DNA from: DATKXU01 sp035528905
GTDB lineage: Bacteria; Armatimonadota; UBA5829; DTJY01
NCBI GenBank assembly: GCA_035528905.1
Contig: DATKXU010000052.1
Location: forward strand, 6,311 to 70,310
DNA: 64,000 bases
Reading direction: 5' to 3'
Part shown: in pieces, positions 25,650 through 34,669 of the stretch
Layout: every line of letters begins with the position of its first letter
Position numbering within the stretch: position 1 is the stretch's first letter
Notes under the pieces: generated by a model
Database searches by the model: none
Told to the model about the DNA's origin: nothing
The model's input: the letters and a program-made list of their open reading frames with translations, nothing else
Made by a program: the position numbers and the translations under genes

Positions 25650-27053
25650 TCATATGAGCGCATGGTGGCGGTAAAACCGTGTCTTCACGAACTGTACCAG
25701 GGCCAGATAGGTGAAAGTAAGCAGGGCTATGGCGATCAGAAGCGAGATGGGCAGCGGCGTGAACCCGAGCAGAAGCCCAAGCCGGGTGTAGGGCAGCACG
25801 GAAGCGATAATCACGATGGCCAGCACAGTGGCTATTAACTGGCGGCTTGGCCGGCTCTTCAGTGGATTACCAGCCGTGCGGATGACGAAGACGACCAGTG
25901 TCTGCGTCGCCAGCGACTCCACAAACCAGCCTGTATGGAACATCTGCTCTCCCGCATGGAAAACGCCGAGTAAGATGCCGAAGGTGAGGAAATCGTAAAT
26001 CGAGCTGATCGGCCCGATGATGACCATGAACTGGCGGATGAAGTCGGTGCGCCATCGCTTGGGCTGCCGCAGCAGCGCCGCATCAACGTTGTCGCCTGGG
26101 ATGCTCAACTGAGAGGTATCGTAGAGGAAGTTGTTCAGCAGTATCTGAGTGGGGAGCATTGGCAGTAGTTCGGGTGTCAATCCTACGGCCAGGGCGACCG
26201 CAAAGAGCAGCGACTCCAGCGGCGGCCGCTTGAAGCCGGCGTTCACCAGGAACACGAACAGGACGAGGAGCAGTATCACCCGCATTATCAACAATGCGAA
26301 ATGCCGTATCCCGCGGTCGAACTCGGTTTCCGGCGGGCGCTCCAAGAGCCTTGCGGCGATGCCGCCGAATGCGGTAGCACCACCTGTGCGCACCACTACC
26401 GCCGTGGCAATCCCACTCTGAACAGCGGTTCCCAGGAAGACGCTGTTGGCAGCATCTGTGACGCCGTGCGGCCCCCCGGTGAGATCCTCCGCTTTCTTCT
26501 CCGCGGGCAGCGATTCGCCGGTCAATGCCGACTCGCGCACGTAGAGATCCTTTGCCTCCAACAGACGAGCGTCCGCTGGAACGAGGCTGCCTGCGCTCAG
26601 CTTTATGGTGTCGCCCGGCGCCAGCCCGGCCACCGGTATCTCCCGCTCCTCCCCGTCGCGCACGGCGACCGTTGTAGAAGCAACCCGGCGCCGCAGCGCC
26701 TCCATCGCATTCCTGGCCTGGAACTCCTGGTAGAAGTTCAGCAGCACGCTCATCGAGACCATGGCGAGGATTATGGTCGCGTTCACCCGTTCCCCAAGGG
26801 CTAAGGACACCACGCTGGCGATGATGAGGATTGCAACCAGCGGGTTGGCAAAGAAGCGCAGGAACTCGACAATTGCAAGGCGTCTCTCTCGTGCGAGCGC
26901 GTTGGGGCCAAACGTGCGCAGGCGACTCAGGGCCTCTGCCATCGTCAGCCCGTCAGGTGTGGTTTTCAACCGGCTCAGCAGATCCTGCAGCGGCGTGTCC
27001 CAGAAACTTGTGAAGGGCTGATGCGGGTCTTGCGCATACACGGTCGGTATCAC
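25650..27053 (-). pseudogene. Magnesium-type P-ATPase with in-frame loss of P and N domains
   Basis: 467 residues from a GTG. The N-part matches MgtA-type P3B ATPases: actuator region with TGES (SALTGESLPAEKK), the M4 motif AVGLTPELLPM. Directly after LPM the protein continues LPTQILLNNFLYDTSQ and DNVDAALLRQPKRWR, which belong to the C-terminal membrane part. The whole phosphorylation (DKTGT) and nucleotide-binding domain, roughly 400 residues, is missing without frameshift (junction at 26157-26165). It cannot pump ions by the usual cycle; either dead, or kept for another purpose, or an assembly deletion. Confidence 0.85.
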
Positions 27054-27085
27054 CCGCCTGGAAGATGTTGGCTGGTTCTCGTGCG

Positions 27086-27114
27086 ACTATATATACCCAA
27101 AAGAGCTTCGGCAA
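27086..27114 (-). promoter_or_regulatory. Promoter of the truncated ATPase gene
   Basis: On the minus strand TTGCCG (27114-27109), 17-bp spacer, TATAGT (27091-27086). It lies about 33 bases before the GTG start. Confidence 0.5.
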
Positions 27115-27186
27115 TCCTATCGTGGTCTTGGCCAATCAAGGCCCGAGCGGTCTGTTGCTGAGGGGTACATCAGCGCTAGAAGCAGC

Positions 27187-27213
27187 ACAGGGACGGCGTA
27201 TCGCCGTCCCTGT
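27187..27213. terminator. 11-bp hairpin downstream of galT
   Basis: ACAGGGACGGC (27187-27197) pairs with GCCGTCCCTGT (27203-27213). It lies 28 bases beyond the galT stop and may end that transcript; no clear T-tract on the minus strand, so it may simply be a palindromic repeat. Confidence 0.45.
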
Positions 27214-27241
27214 TTCAATGCTTAGACGACCGTGCGGGTAG

Positions 27242-28303
27242 CTAGCAGTGCACGGCTGGGGCCGCAGCCGTCTCGCTGGCTTCCGGCTCAGGCTCCGAAT
27301 CGGCAGCTCGGAGGTGCTTCGCGGCGTCCTCGGGCACCGTCGCATTGATGTATATGCCGGTACCCATCTCGAAGCCGGCTGCTATCGTGAGCCTGGGCAT
27401 GATCTCCAGGTGCCAGTGGAAGACGTGCTCCTTCTCGGTTTCGAATGGCACGGTGTGGAGCGTGTAGTTGTACGGCGGGTTGTTGAGACACTTCCCTATG
27501 CGCCGCAGGACATTCTGGAGCACGTGGACGAATCCAGGTATCATCTCCTCCGCGTCATCGGCGAAGGACCTGATGTGCTTCTTGGGCATGATCCACGTCT
27601 CGAACGGAAACCTTGACGCGAACGGCTCAAAGGCCAGGAAATTGTCCGTTTCGATGATTACTCTTTCCCCGTAGTTCCGCTCCTGCCGGATCATATCGCA
27701 AAAGATGCAGCGGTCGTGATAGTCATAATGTGAGTCGGCGCCCATAATCTCGGTCCGCACGCCCATCGGCACCATAGGTAATGCGACGAGCTGCGAATGC
27801 GGATGTTCGAGCGATGTGCCTGCTATTCTTCCGTGATTCCTAAACACGCTGACATACTTGAACCTGGGATCCTTCGCCAAATCCACCATGCGGAGGCGGC
27901 AGGCCCACCAGACTTCCTCTGCCTGGCGAGGCGCTATGGTCGCCATGCACTTGTTGTGCTCCGGGGTCTCGATGATCACCTCATGCGCGCCCACGCCGTT
28001 CATGAAGTCGTACATCCCGACGCCTGAGCGATCCAGGTCTCCCTCTATCGCCAGCGCCGGAAACTTGTTCGGGACGACTCTGATCCACCAGCCCGGAGAA
28101 TTCGGCGTGTCCGGAGCGCCGCGGAAGGCAAGCACTTCCGGCGGAGTCTCAGCTTCATGGCCGGGGCAGAATGGACACGTCTCGCTGAAAGCGGGCCTAT
28201 TTGAGGTATCCTCGACGTGAGAGAAATCCGATGGCCTTCTGCTGCGGTCGGAAGCTATGATTACCCACTCTCTGGTAACCGGATTCTTTCTCAATTGCGG
28301 CAT
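27242..28303 (-). CDS. galT: Galactose-1-phosphate uridylyltransferase family protein
   Basis: 353 residues from ATG 28303, which has caggagag 6 bases upstream; the frame extends further but without homology. HIT-superfamily GalT: zinc-type CPFC near residue 45, active-site SLEHPHSQLVALP with the His-Pro-His nucleophile near 165, second half with CIFCDMIRQE and HVFHWHLEIMPR. Transfers UMP between UDP-glucose and galactose-1-phosphate in the Leloir pathway. No galK or galE lies nearby, so a related sugar-1-phosphate nucleotide transfer is also possible. Divergent from cinA. Confidence 0.88.
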   Translation of the reverse strand: MPQLRKNPVTREWVIIASDRSRRPSDFSHVEDTSNRPAFSETCPFCPGHEAETPPEVLAFRGAPDTPNSPGWWIRVVPNKFPALAIEGDLDRSGVGMYDFMNGVGAHEVIIETPEHNKCMATIAPRQAEEVWWACRLRMVDLAKDPRFKYVSVFRNHGRIAGTSLEHPHSQLVALPMVPMGVRTEIMGADSHYDYHDRCIFCDMIRQERNYGERVIIETDNFLAFEPFASRFPFETWIMPKKHIRSFADDAEEMIPGFVHVLQNVLRRIGKCLNNPPYNYTLHTVPFETEKEHVFHWHLEIMPRLTIAAGFEMGTGIYINATVPEDAAKHLRAADSEPEPEASETAAAPAVHC

Positions 28304-28425
28304 GCTGCTCTCCTGATGGTAGATTGCTTTGGGGACTCCCGTACACCAATTGTCGGCGAGAAGCGCACCGTCCTGTAGAGGGAAGAGCAGACGGCATGTC
28401 ACCGCTCCAAAGGCAAAATAACTCC

Positions 28426-28454
28426 TTGAATTTCCGACAGCAATAAAGTATAAT
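28426..28454 (+). promoter_or_regulatory. Consensus promoter of the cinA-thpR-recA region
   Basis: TTGAAT (28426-28431), 17-bp spacer, TATAAT (28449-28454). The ATG at 28453 overlaps this -10 box and so cannot be the translation start. Confidence 0.7.
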
Positions 28455-28479
28455 GCTGGCAGAAAAGCGGAGGATACGC

Positions 28480-29736
28480 GTGCGCGCTGAGATAATCTCG
28501 GTGGGAACCGAGCTTCTCCTGGGGCAGGTAGTGGATACGAATGCCCCTTATCTTGGCGGAGTGCTCTCTGCTCTCGGTATCGACGTATTCCATCGTCAGA
28601 CGGTTGGAGACAATACCGCCCGGCTTGCTGAGGCGCTGCTCGCAGCGCTGTCGGGGGCGGACTTGGTAATAACCATCGGAGGCCTGGGGCCGACGCAGGA
28701 CGACCTCACAAAGGAAATGATTGCGGAGGTTCTCGGCGAGCGGATGGTGGTGGACCCCGAATCAGAGAAGGCTATCAGGGCCTTTTTCGAACGTCGGGGA
28801 CTTCCGGTCGTACAGAGCAATCTGAAACAGGCCCTCAAACCGGAATCCAGTATTGCGATACCGAACAGCACGGGGACAGCTCCCGGGCTCATCGTGGAGA
28901 AGGGCGGCAAGATCGTCATCGCCCTTCCCGGCCCGCCTGCCGAGCTGATTCCCATGGTGGAGGACTCGGTCATCCCCTATCTCAGCCGTTCGCCGCGGCG
29001 AACCGGCGCCCCAACAGTCATCGTATCCAGAATCCTCCGAGTGTGCGGCATTGGAGAATCGGCCGCCGAAGAGAAAGTCAAGGACTTGCTCGCGAGCGAG
29101 AATCCTACGATTGCGCCCTATGCACAGAGCGGAGAGGTCAGCTTCCGCATTACAGCAAAGGCGCCGGATAGGGACTCCGCTCTGCGCATGATCTCAGATT
29201 TGGAGCGCAAGGCCCGCGAGCGCCTGGAGGATTACGTCTACGGCGTGGACGAGGAAACCCTGGAATCAGCGGTCGTCTACGGCCTCATCGAGCGCAAACT
29301 GAAGCTGGCTCTGGCGGAATCGTGCACGGGCGGCCTGATCGCTCATAGGATCACGAACGTGCCAGGAAGCTCGAACACCTTTCTCGCGGGCATCGTCGCA
29401 TACGGCAACGCCGCGAAGACCGACTTCCTGGGCGTACCGGCGGAGCTTATTCGGAAGCACGGCGCGGTCAGCCCAGAGGTCGCGGAGGCGATGGCGGAAG
29501 GCGCGGCTGCTCGGACAGGAGCCGACATTGCTCTGGGCGTCACGGGAATCGCCGGGCCTGGTGGAGGCACTCCCGACAAGCCGGTCGGGCTGGTATACAC
29601 GGCCTTGAAGACACCGGAGGGGATTAGCTCAGCGAAGAGTATTTTCGGTGGGAGCCGCGCCGAGATAAAGCAGCGCGCCGCCCAGGCGGCGTTGAACCTG
29701 ATGAGGACGTACTTGCTGGCGAAAGGTAAGACCTAG
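28480..29736 (+). CDS. cinA: CinA: competence/damage-inducible protein, NMN deamidase and COG1058 domains
   Basis: 418 residues from GTG 28480 (site gcggagga upstream). The N-terminal MoaB/MogA-like COG1058 domain shows SVGTELLLGQVVDTNAPYL and GGLGPTQDDLTKE; the C-terminal PncC domain shows ALAESCTGGLIAHRIT and GVTGIAGPGGGTPDKPVG, giving nicotinamide mononucleotide deamidase activity with ADP-ribose pyrophosphatase in the N-domain. The order cinA-thpR-recA-recX-rny-ymdB resembles Terrabacteria clusters. Confidence 0.95.
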   Translation: MRAEIISVGTELLLGQVVDTNAPYLGGVLSALGIDVFHRQTVGDNTARLAEALLAALSGADLVITIGGLGPTQDDLTKEMIAEVLGERMVVDPESEKAIRAFFERRGLPVVQSNLKQALKPESSIAIPNSTGTAPGLIVEKGGKIVIALPGPPAELIPMVEDSVIPYLSRSPRRTGAPTVIVSRILRVCGIGESAAEEKVKDLLASENPTIAPYAQSGEVSFRITAKAPDRDSALRMISDLERKARERLEDYVYGVDEETLESAVVYGLIERKLKLALAESCTGGLIAHRITNVPGSSNTFLAGIVAYGNAAKTDFLGVPAELIRKHGAVSPEVAEAMAEGAAARTGADIALGVTGIAGPGGGTPDKPVGLVYTALKTPEGISSAKSIFGGSRAEIKQRAAQAALNLMRTYLLAKGKT

Positions 29737-29762
29737 TCCCCTTTCCCTCCGGGAGAGGGAGT
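29737..29762. repeat. Short CCCTC/GAGGG inverted repeat between cinA and thpR
   Basis: CCCTTTCCCTCC followed directly by GGGAGAGGGAG. Related in composition to the elements at 49733 and 53682. Confidence 0.45.
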
Positions 29763-29776
29763 AGTGTCGTTTTCCG

Positions 29777-30370
29777 ATGGACAAGATTCGCACATTCATA
29801 GCAGTGCCGATTCCGGCGGAGGCGCGGCGCCGGCTGGCGGAGATCGAGGAAGAGCTGAAGACCTCGGGCGCGGACGTAAAGTGGGTTCGCGAAGAGAACT
29901 TCCACGTCACACTGAAGTTCCTGGCATACGTGGAGCCGGATTGTCTGGACAGGGTGATCCGGGCCGTTGAATCCGCGGTCAAGGGTACGGCGGCCTTCGA
30001 CGTGTCGCTCTCCGGGGTTGGAGCGTTTCCGAAAGCGAGCCGGCCGAGCGTCATCTGGGTCGGGATCGCGACAGGCGCCCAGGAGTTGAAGGCGCTCGCG
30101 GAACGTATCGAGAGCGCGACGGAGCGCATCGGGTTTGGCCGCGAGCAGCGTCCGTTCAGCGCGCACATCACTGCAGGCAGAGCGAGGTCGCCGAAGAACC
30201 TGGACAGGCTCCGCGAGATAATCGAACGACTGCGTGAGGAGCCTGTTGGCTCGTTCAGGGCCGAGAACGTCGCCGTCATGAAGAGCGAACTCAGGCCGAC
30301 CGGCCCGATATACACGGGGATTGCAGATTGCGGATTGCAGATTGATCCGCACGAGGCACTAAGCAACTAG
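29777..30370 (+). CDS. thpR: RNA 2',3'-cyclic phosphodiesterase (ThpR/LigT)
   Basis: 197 residues of the 2H phosphoesterase family. Both catalytic HxTx motifs are present: HVTLKF near residue 43 and HITAGR near 132. Opens 2',3'-cyclic phosphates on RNA ends. The last ~15 residues (IADCGLQIDPHEALSN) are coded by an in-frame heptamer array and downstream sequence, so the native C-terminus has probably been replaced or extended. Confidence 0.9.
   Translation: MDKIRTFIAVPIPAEARRRLAEIEEELKTSGADVKWVREENFHVTLKFLAYVEPDCLDRVIRAVESAVKGTAAFDVSLSGVGAFPKASRPSVIWVGIATGAQELKALAERIESATERIGFGREQRPFSAHITAGRARSPKNLDRLREIIERLREEPVGSFRAENVAVMKSELRPTGPIYTGIADCGLQIDPHEALSN
30318..30345. repeat. Heptamer array inside the thpR 3' end
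   Basis: Units GGATTGC, AGATTGC, GGATTGC, AGATTGA; coding for part of GIADCGLQID. Confidence 0.85.
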
Positions 30371-30405
30371 CACAAGAGAAACGATTTTCGAGAGGAGACT
30401 TTACC

Positions 30406-31440
30406 TTGGAGACAGGAAACGGCAAGGAGAAGCAGCAGGCTCTCGAACTAGCCCTTAGTCGAATTGAAAAGCAGTTCGGCAAGGGCGCGGTCATGAGGCT
30501 TGGGCAGGCATCGCGGCTGTCTGTTGATGTCATCCCTACCGGGTCGCTGGCATTGGACGTCGCTCTGGGAGTCGGCGGCATCCCCAGAGGGAGGCTCACC
30601 GAGGTCTATGGGCAGGAGGCGTCCGGCAAGACCACAATCGGATACCATATCATCGCGGAGGCGCAGAAAGCCGGTGGGATTGCTGCCTTCATTGACGCTG
30701 AGCATGCTGTGGACGCCGCGTATGCGCGGAACGTCGGCGTGGACGTGGACGCGCTCCTGGTTTCGCAGCCCGACACGGGCGAAGAGGCTCTGGAGATCGT
30801 AGATGCCCTGGTGAGGAGCGGCGCGGTTGATATCATCGTGCTCGACTCAGTAGCCGCGCTCGTGCCGAAATCCGAGATCGAGGGCGAGATGGGTGAATCG
30901 CACGTCGGGCTCCAGGCGAGGCTCATGTCCCAGGCCCTGCGGAAGATCGGCGGCTCGGTGAGCAAATCAAACACCGCAGTGGTCTTCATCAACCAGATTC
31001 GCGAGAAGATCGGCATCATGTTCGGCAACCCGGAGACCACGCCGGGCGGCCGGGCGCTGAAGTTCTGGGCATCCGTCAGGCTCGAAGTCCGCAAGGTCGA
31101 GACGCTGAAGCAGGGGGCGGAGATGGTGGGCTCCCGGGCCAGAGTGAAGGTCGTAAAAAACAAAGTCGCTCCCCCATTCCGCCAGGCGGAGTTCGACATC
31201 ATGTTCGGCAAGGGCATTTCCAGGTCCGGAGGAGTCTTGGACATGGGCACAGAGCTCGGCCTTGTGAGCAAGGTTGGAACTTGGTTCACCTACAGCGATA
31301 CGCGGCTCGGCCAAGGCCGCGAGAACGCCAAGCAGTATTTGGAAGAGCATCCAGAAATCATGGAGGAGCTCGAGGCGAAGATTCGCTCAGACGGGGTGGA
31401 CAAGGTGATCCTCACCCCTGCCGGGGCGGAAGAGCAGTAA
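30406..31440 (+). CDS. recA: Recombinase RecA
   Basis: 344 residues from TTG 30406 with a strong gagaggag site. Strand-exchange ATPase and SOS co-protease. Walker A GQEASGKTT (near residue 70), Walker B IIVLDSVAALVPK, L1/L2 loops MGESHVGLQARLMSQALRK and FINQIREKIG..GNPETTPGG, all standard. No intein. No SOS box could be identified upstream with confidence. Confidence 0.98.
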   Translation: METGNGKEKQQALELALSRIEKQFGKGAVMRLGQASRLSVDVIPTGSLALDVALGVGGIPRGRLTEVYGQEASGKTTIGYHIIAEAQKAGGIAAFIDAEHAVDAAYARNVGVDVDALLVSQPDTGEEALEIVDALVRSGAVDIIVLDSVAALVPKSEIEGEMGESHVGLQARLMSQALRKIGGSVSKSNTAVVFINQIREKIGIMFGNPETTPGGRALKFWASVRLEVRKVETLKQGAEMVGSRARVKVVKNKVAPPFRQAEFDIMFGKGISRSGGVLDMGTELGLVSKVGTWFTYSDTRLGQGRENAKQYLEEHPEIMEELEAKIRSDGVDKVILTPAGAEEQ

Positions 31441-31497
31441 TCCCGGGACGGCAAGATACAGGTTACGCGCACCGTTCGCGCTGTCCGGAGAAGGTCA

Positions 31498-32145
31498 ATG
31501 GCTTTCGAGCAGCGAATAAGCGCTATAGAAGCACAAGAGAAGAAGGTAAGCCGCCGGTCGATTTTCATAGACGGCAAGTTTGTTCTGGGAGTTGACGAAT
31601 CGGTAGTTGCCGACCTGGGTCTGCATGTCGGACAGCAGATAGATCAGGAGGAGCTGCAGGCCATCGCGCGTGCCGAGACGCTCACCAAGGCGAAGGAGAA
31701 AGCCCTGAGGCTTCTGGAGTACCGGCCGCGGAGCAGAGCTGAGCTAGCGCGGCGGCTCAGCCAGGCGGGCTTCGCAGAGGATATCGTCGAGGAAACTCTC
31801 ACGCGCCTTGCTGACCTGGGGCTCATTGATGACGTACAGTTCTCCCGAAGCTGGGTGAGGCACAGACTGGCCGGAAAGGCCATGGGGAAGACGCGCATCA
31901 AATGGGAGCTCAGGCAGAAGGGCATTCCGACTGAGGTAGCAGAGGAGGCTCTGTCGGCGGTGGACGCCTATACAGAGCATCAATTGGCTTTGGACGCCGC
32001 TAGACGTCGCTGGGAGAAATACAACGAATCCGACGAACGCACTAGGCGGCGTAGGCTCGCGTCCTTTCTGCGCAGGCAAGGCTTCGATTGGGATGTTATC
32101 ACGAAGATCATTAACGAGCTGAGCGCAGATCGCGAGCCAGGATAG
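31498..32145 (+). CDS. recX: RecA regulator RecX
   Basis: 215 residues, the usual size. Repeats of the RecX three-helix fold: LRLLEYRPRSRAELARRLSQAGF, LIDDVQFSRSWVRHRL, GKTRIKWELRQKGI and LRRQGFDWDVITKIINE. RecX binds the RecA filament and modulates its activity. It follows recA by 57 bases on the same strand. Confidence 0.93.
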   Translation: MAFEQRISAIEAQEKKVSRRSIFIDGKFVLGVDESVVADLGLHVGQQIDQEELQAIARAETLTKAKEKALRLLEYRPRSRAELARRLSQAGFAEDIVEETLTRLADLGLIDDVQFSRSWVRHRLAGKAMGKTRIKWELRQKGIPTEVAEEALSAVDAYTEHQLALDAARRRWEKYNESDERTRRRRLASFLRRQGFDWDVITKIINELSADREPG

Positions 32146-32190
32146 GCTCAAGGAGGAGAATTGATTCATCCTGAAGGATCCGATTTCTTT

Positions 32191-32207
32191 AGAGACCGCG
32201 GGTCTCT
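32191..32207 (+). promoter_or_regulatory. Leader hairpin between recX and rny
   Basis: AGAGACC-GCG-GGTCTCT, in a 136-base gap that also holds ATCCT-GA-AGGAT at about 32168. It could be a weak terminator for recX or a stem in the rny leader. Confidence 0.35.
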
Positions 32208-32281
32208 CGTAGTTAGCTTGATTCAAAGCTCTGTCATTCGCTCAACCTCAATCCCAGATTTCGGGAAGTGAGGTATACGGT

Positions 32282-33817
32282 ATGTGGATGCAATACGTTG
32301 GATGCGCTCTGCTATCCATAGCAATACTGGTTCTTGGAGTTCTGCTCTGGCTGCACCCCGCAAGGCGCAGGCTGGAGGAGCAACTTACAGAAGCTCGCAA
32401 GCTCAGAGAGCAGATCGAAAAGGAAGTTCAGACCAAGCGGAAAGAGATTCTCTTAGAAGCAAAGGATGAGGCCCACAGAATACGGGCCGAAGTTGAACGA
32501 GAGAATCGCGACAAGAGAGCCGAAATTCAGAGGTTGGAGCGAAGGCTAACGCAGAAGGAAGAGGTCCTTGACCGGAGACTCGAAAACCTGGAGAGAAAAG
32601 AGAAGTCTCTAGGCGAAAGGGAACAGGACGCAGCGAGGTTACACGACGAACTAAGCGGCATGATAGCGAAACAGCGAGAGGAGCTTCAGCGCATTTCGGG
32701 GCTTTCGGCGGAAGACGCGAAGGGCCTGCTCCTCAAGATGATCGAGGATGAAACGAAATACGAAGCGGCGCGCCTGATCAGGGACATCGAAGCTGAGGCA
32801 AAGCAAGAAGCCGACAAGCGAGCGCGAAATGTAATTACCCTCGCTCTGCAGCGGTGTGCCGTGGACCAGACATCTGAGACTACGGTGTCAGTGGTCCCTC
32901 TGCCGAGTGACGAGATGAAGGGCAGAATCATCGGCAGGGAAGGCAGAAACATCCGCTCGTTTGAGACGCTGACGGGTGTTGACCTGATCATAGACGACAC
33001 TCCGGAAGCGGTGGTGCTGTCCGGCTTCGACCCGGTCCGCCGGGAGATCGCGCGCATTGCCCTGAGCAACCTGATCTCCGACGGCCGCATTCATCCCGGG
33101 CGAATCGAAGAAATGGTGGCGAAGGCCTCGGCCGAGGTCGAGACCAAGATTCGCGAGGCCGGCGAGCGCGCTACTTTCGAGACAGGCGCCACCGCGCTCG
33201 ATCCCGAGATCGTCAAGCTGCTCGGGAAACTGAAGTTCCGCACGAGCTTCGGACAGAACGTGCTGGATCACTCCGTGGAGGTGGCGCACCTGGCAGGCGC
33301 GATGGCGGCAGAATTGGGCGGCAACGTAGCCCTGGCCCGACGGGCGGGCCTCCTGCACGACCTTGGCAAAGCCGTGGACTTCGAGGTCGAGGGCCCGCAC
33401 GCGCTTATCAGCGCGGATATCTGCCGAAAGTACAACGAACACGCTGAGGTCGTCCATGCTATAGCGGCGCACCACGACGATGAGCAGCCGCACACGATGG
33501 AAGCGGTGCTCGTCTCCGTCGCCGATGCGATATCCGCCGCCAGACCAGGCGCCCGCCGTGAGACGCTCGAGACCTACGTAAAGAGGCTGCAGCGCCTGGA
33601 GACAATCGCAGACTCCTTCTCCGGCGTGGAGAAGACGTACGCAGTCCAGGCCGGCAGAGAAATCCGCGTCATGGTCAAGCCGAATGAGATTGACGATCTG
33701 TCCGCCGCGAAGCTGGCCCGCGATACCGCCAAGAAAATCGAGGAAGAGATGGAGTATCCCGGCCAGATCAAGATCACCGTGATCCGTGAAACCAGGGCCG
33801 TGGATTATGCGAAATAG
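32282..33817 (+). CDS. rny: Ribonuclease Y
   Basis: Membrane-bound endoribonuclease that starts mRNA decay. 511 residues in the standard layout: N-terminal membrane helix (CALLSIAILVLGVLLWL), long charged coiled coil (about residues 25-165), KH domain (GRIIGREGRNIRSFE, IDDTPEAVVLSGFDP), then the HD domain with GLLHDLGKA and AAHHDDE metal-binding residues. ymdB follows, as in Firmicutes. Confidence 0.97.
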   Translation: MWMQYVGCALLSIAILVLGVLLWLHPARRRLEEQLTEARKLREQIEKEVQTKRKEILLEAKDEAHRIRAEVERENRDKRAEIQRLERRLTQKEEVLDRRLENLERKEKSLGEREQDAARLHDELSGMIAKQREELQRISGLSAEDAKGLLLKMIEDETKYEAARLIRDIEAEAKQEADKRARNVITLALQRCAVDQTSETTVSVVPLPSDEMKGRIIGREGRNIRSFETLTGVDLIIDDTPEAVVLSGFDPVRREIARIALSNLISDGRIHPGRIEEMVAKASAEVETKIREAGERATFETGATALDPEIVKLLGKLKFRTSFGQNVLDHSVEVAHLAGAMAAELGGNVALARRAGLLHDLGKAVDFEVEGPHALISADICRKYNEHAEVVHAIAAHHDDEQPHTMEAVLVSVADAISAARPGARRETLETYVKRLQRLETIADSFSGVEKTYAVQAGREIRVMVKPNEIDDLSAAKLARDTAKKIEEEMEYPGQIKITVIRETRAVDYAK

Positions 33818-33853
33818 GGGCTAGGGGCCAAGAACTAGGAAAGGCGCGACTGC

Positions 33854-34654
33854 TTGAGAATCTTGTTCATAGGCGACATCGTCGGCAGGCCGGGAAGACA
33901 AGCGGTAGGGCATATGCTGCCCAGTCTGATGGCCGAGATCTCGCCGGATTTCGTGATAGCCAATGGCGAGAACGCTGCCGGAGGAATGGGGATCACCAAA
34001 GAGACCGGCCTGGAGATACTCCAGGCCGGGGTGAATGCCATAACCCTGGGCAACCACGTTTGGGCCAAGAAGGAAGTATATTCGTTCCTCGACATGGACA
34101 CAAGGTTGGTCAGGCCGGCGAACTACCCGGACGGCGCGCCGGGCCGCGGCTGGGCGGTCTACCATACCAGCACGCAGGAACCGATCGGCGTAGTCAACCT
34201 CTGCGGCCGCGTGTTCATGGACCATCTGGAGGATCCGTTTAAGGCCGCGGACAAAATTCTTGAAACCCTGACGGCCCAAACGAACGTCATAATAGTAGAT
34301 TTCCATGCGGAGGTCACGTCGGAAAAGGCAGCATTCGCCTGGTACGTGGACGGCAGGGCCGCGGCGGTCATCGGAACGCACACTCACGTGCAGACAGCCG
34401 ACGAGAGGATACTCCCAGGCGGCACCGCCTTCATAACAGATGTCGGCATGACCGGCCCTGTGGATTCGGTCATAGGGATGAAGAAGGAGCTGGTCATATC
34501 CAGGTTCCTGACCCAGATGCCGAGCAAGTTTGAAGTGGCCGATGGCGAGGCGCTCCTTTCCGCAGTGGTGATTGACATAGACCCCTGTGCAGGAAAGGCC
34601 GTCAGTATCGAGCGGCTGCAGAGACATCATGCAGGCGGCAATTTCCTTGTCTGA
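33854..34654 (+). CDS. ymdB: YmdB-family metallophosphoesterase (TIGR00282)
   Basis: 266 residues from TTG 33854. Calcineurin-like phosphodiesterase whose B. subtilis homologue hydrolyses 2',3'-cAMP and affects biofilm choice. Metal ligands: Asp in GDIVGRPG, Asn/Glu in ANGENAAGG, GNHVWAKKE, FHAEVTSEK, GTHTHVQTAD, DVGMTGP. Placed after rny, consistent with the known functional link between YmdB and RNase Y. Confidence 0.95.
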   Translation: MRILFIGDIVGRPGRQAVGHMLPSLMAEISPDFVIANGENAAGGMGITKETGLEILQAGVNAITLGNHVWAKKEVYSFLDMDTRLVRPANYPDGAPGRGWAVYHTSTQEPIGVVNLCGRVFMDHLEDPFKAADKILETLTAQTNVIIVDFHAEVTSEKAAFAWYVDGRAAAVIGTHTHVQTADERILPGGTAFITDVGMTGPVDSVIGMKKELVISRFLTQMPSKFEVADGEALLSAVVIDIDPCAGKAVSIERLQRHHAGGNFLV

Positions 34655-34669
34655 GGACACGGAGCAGCC

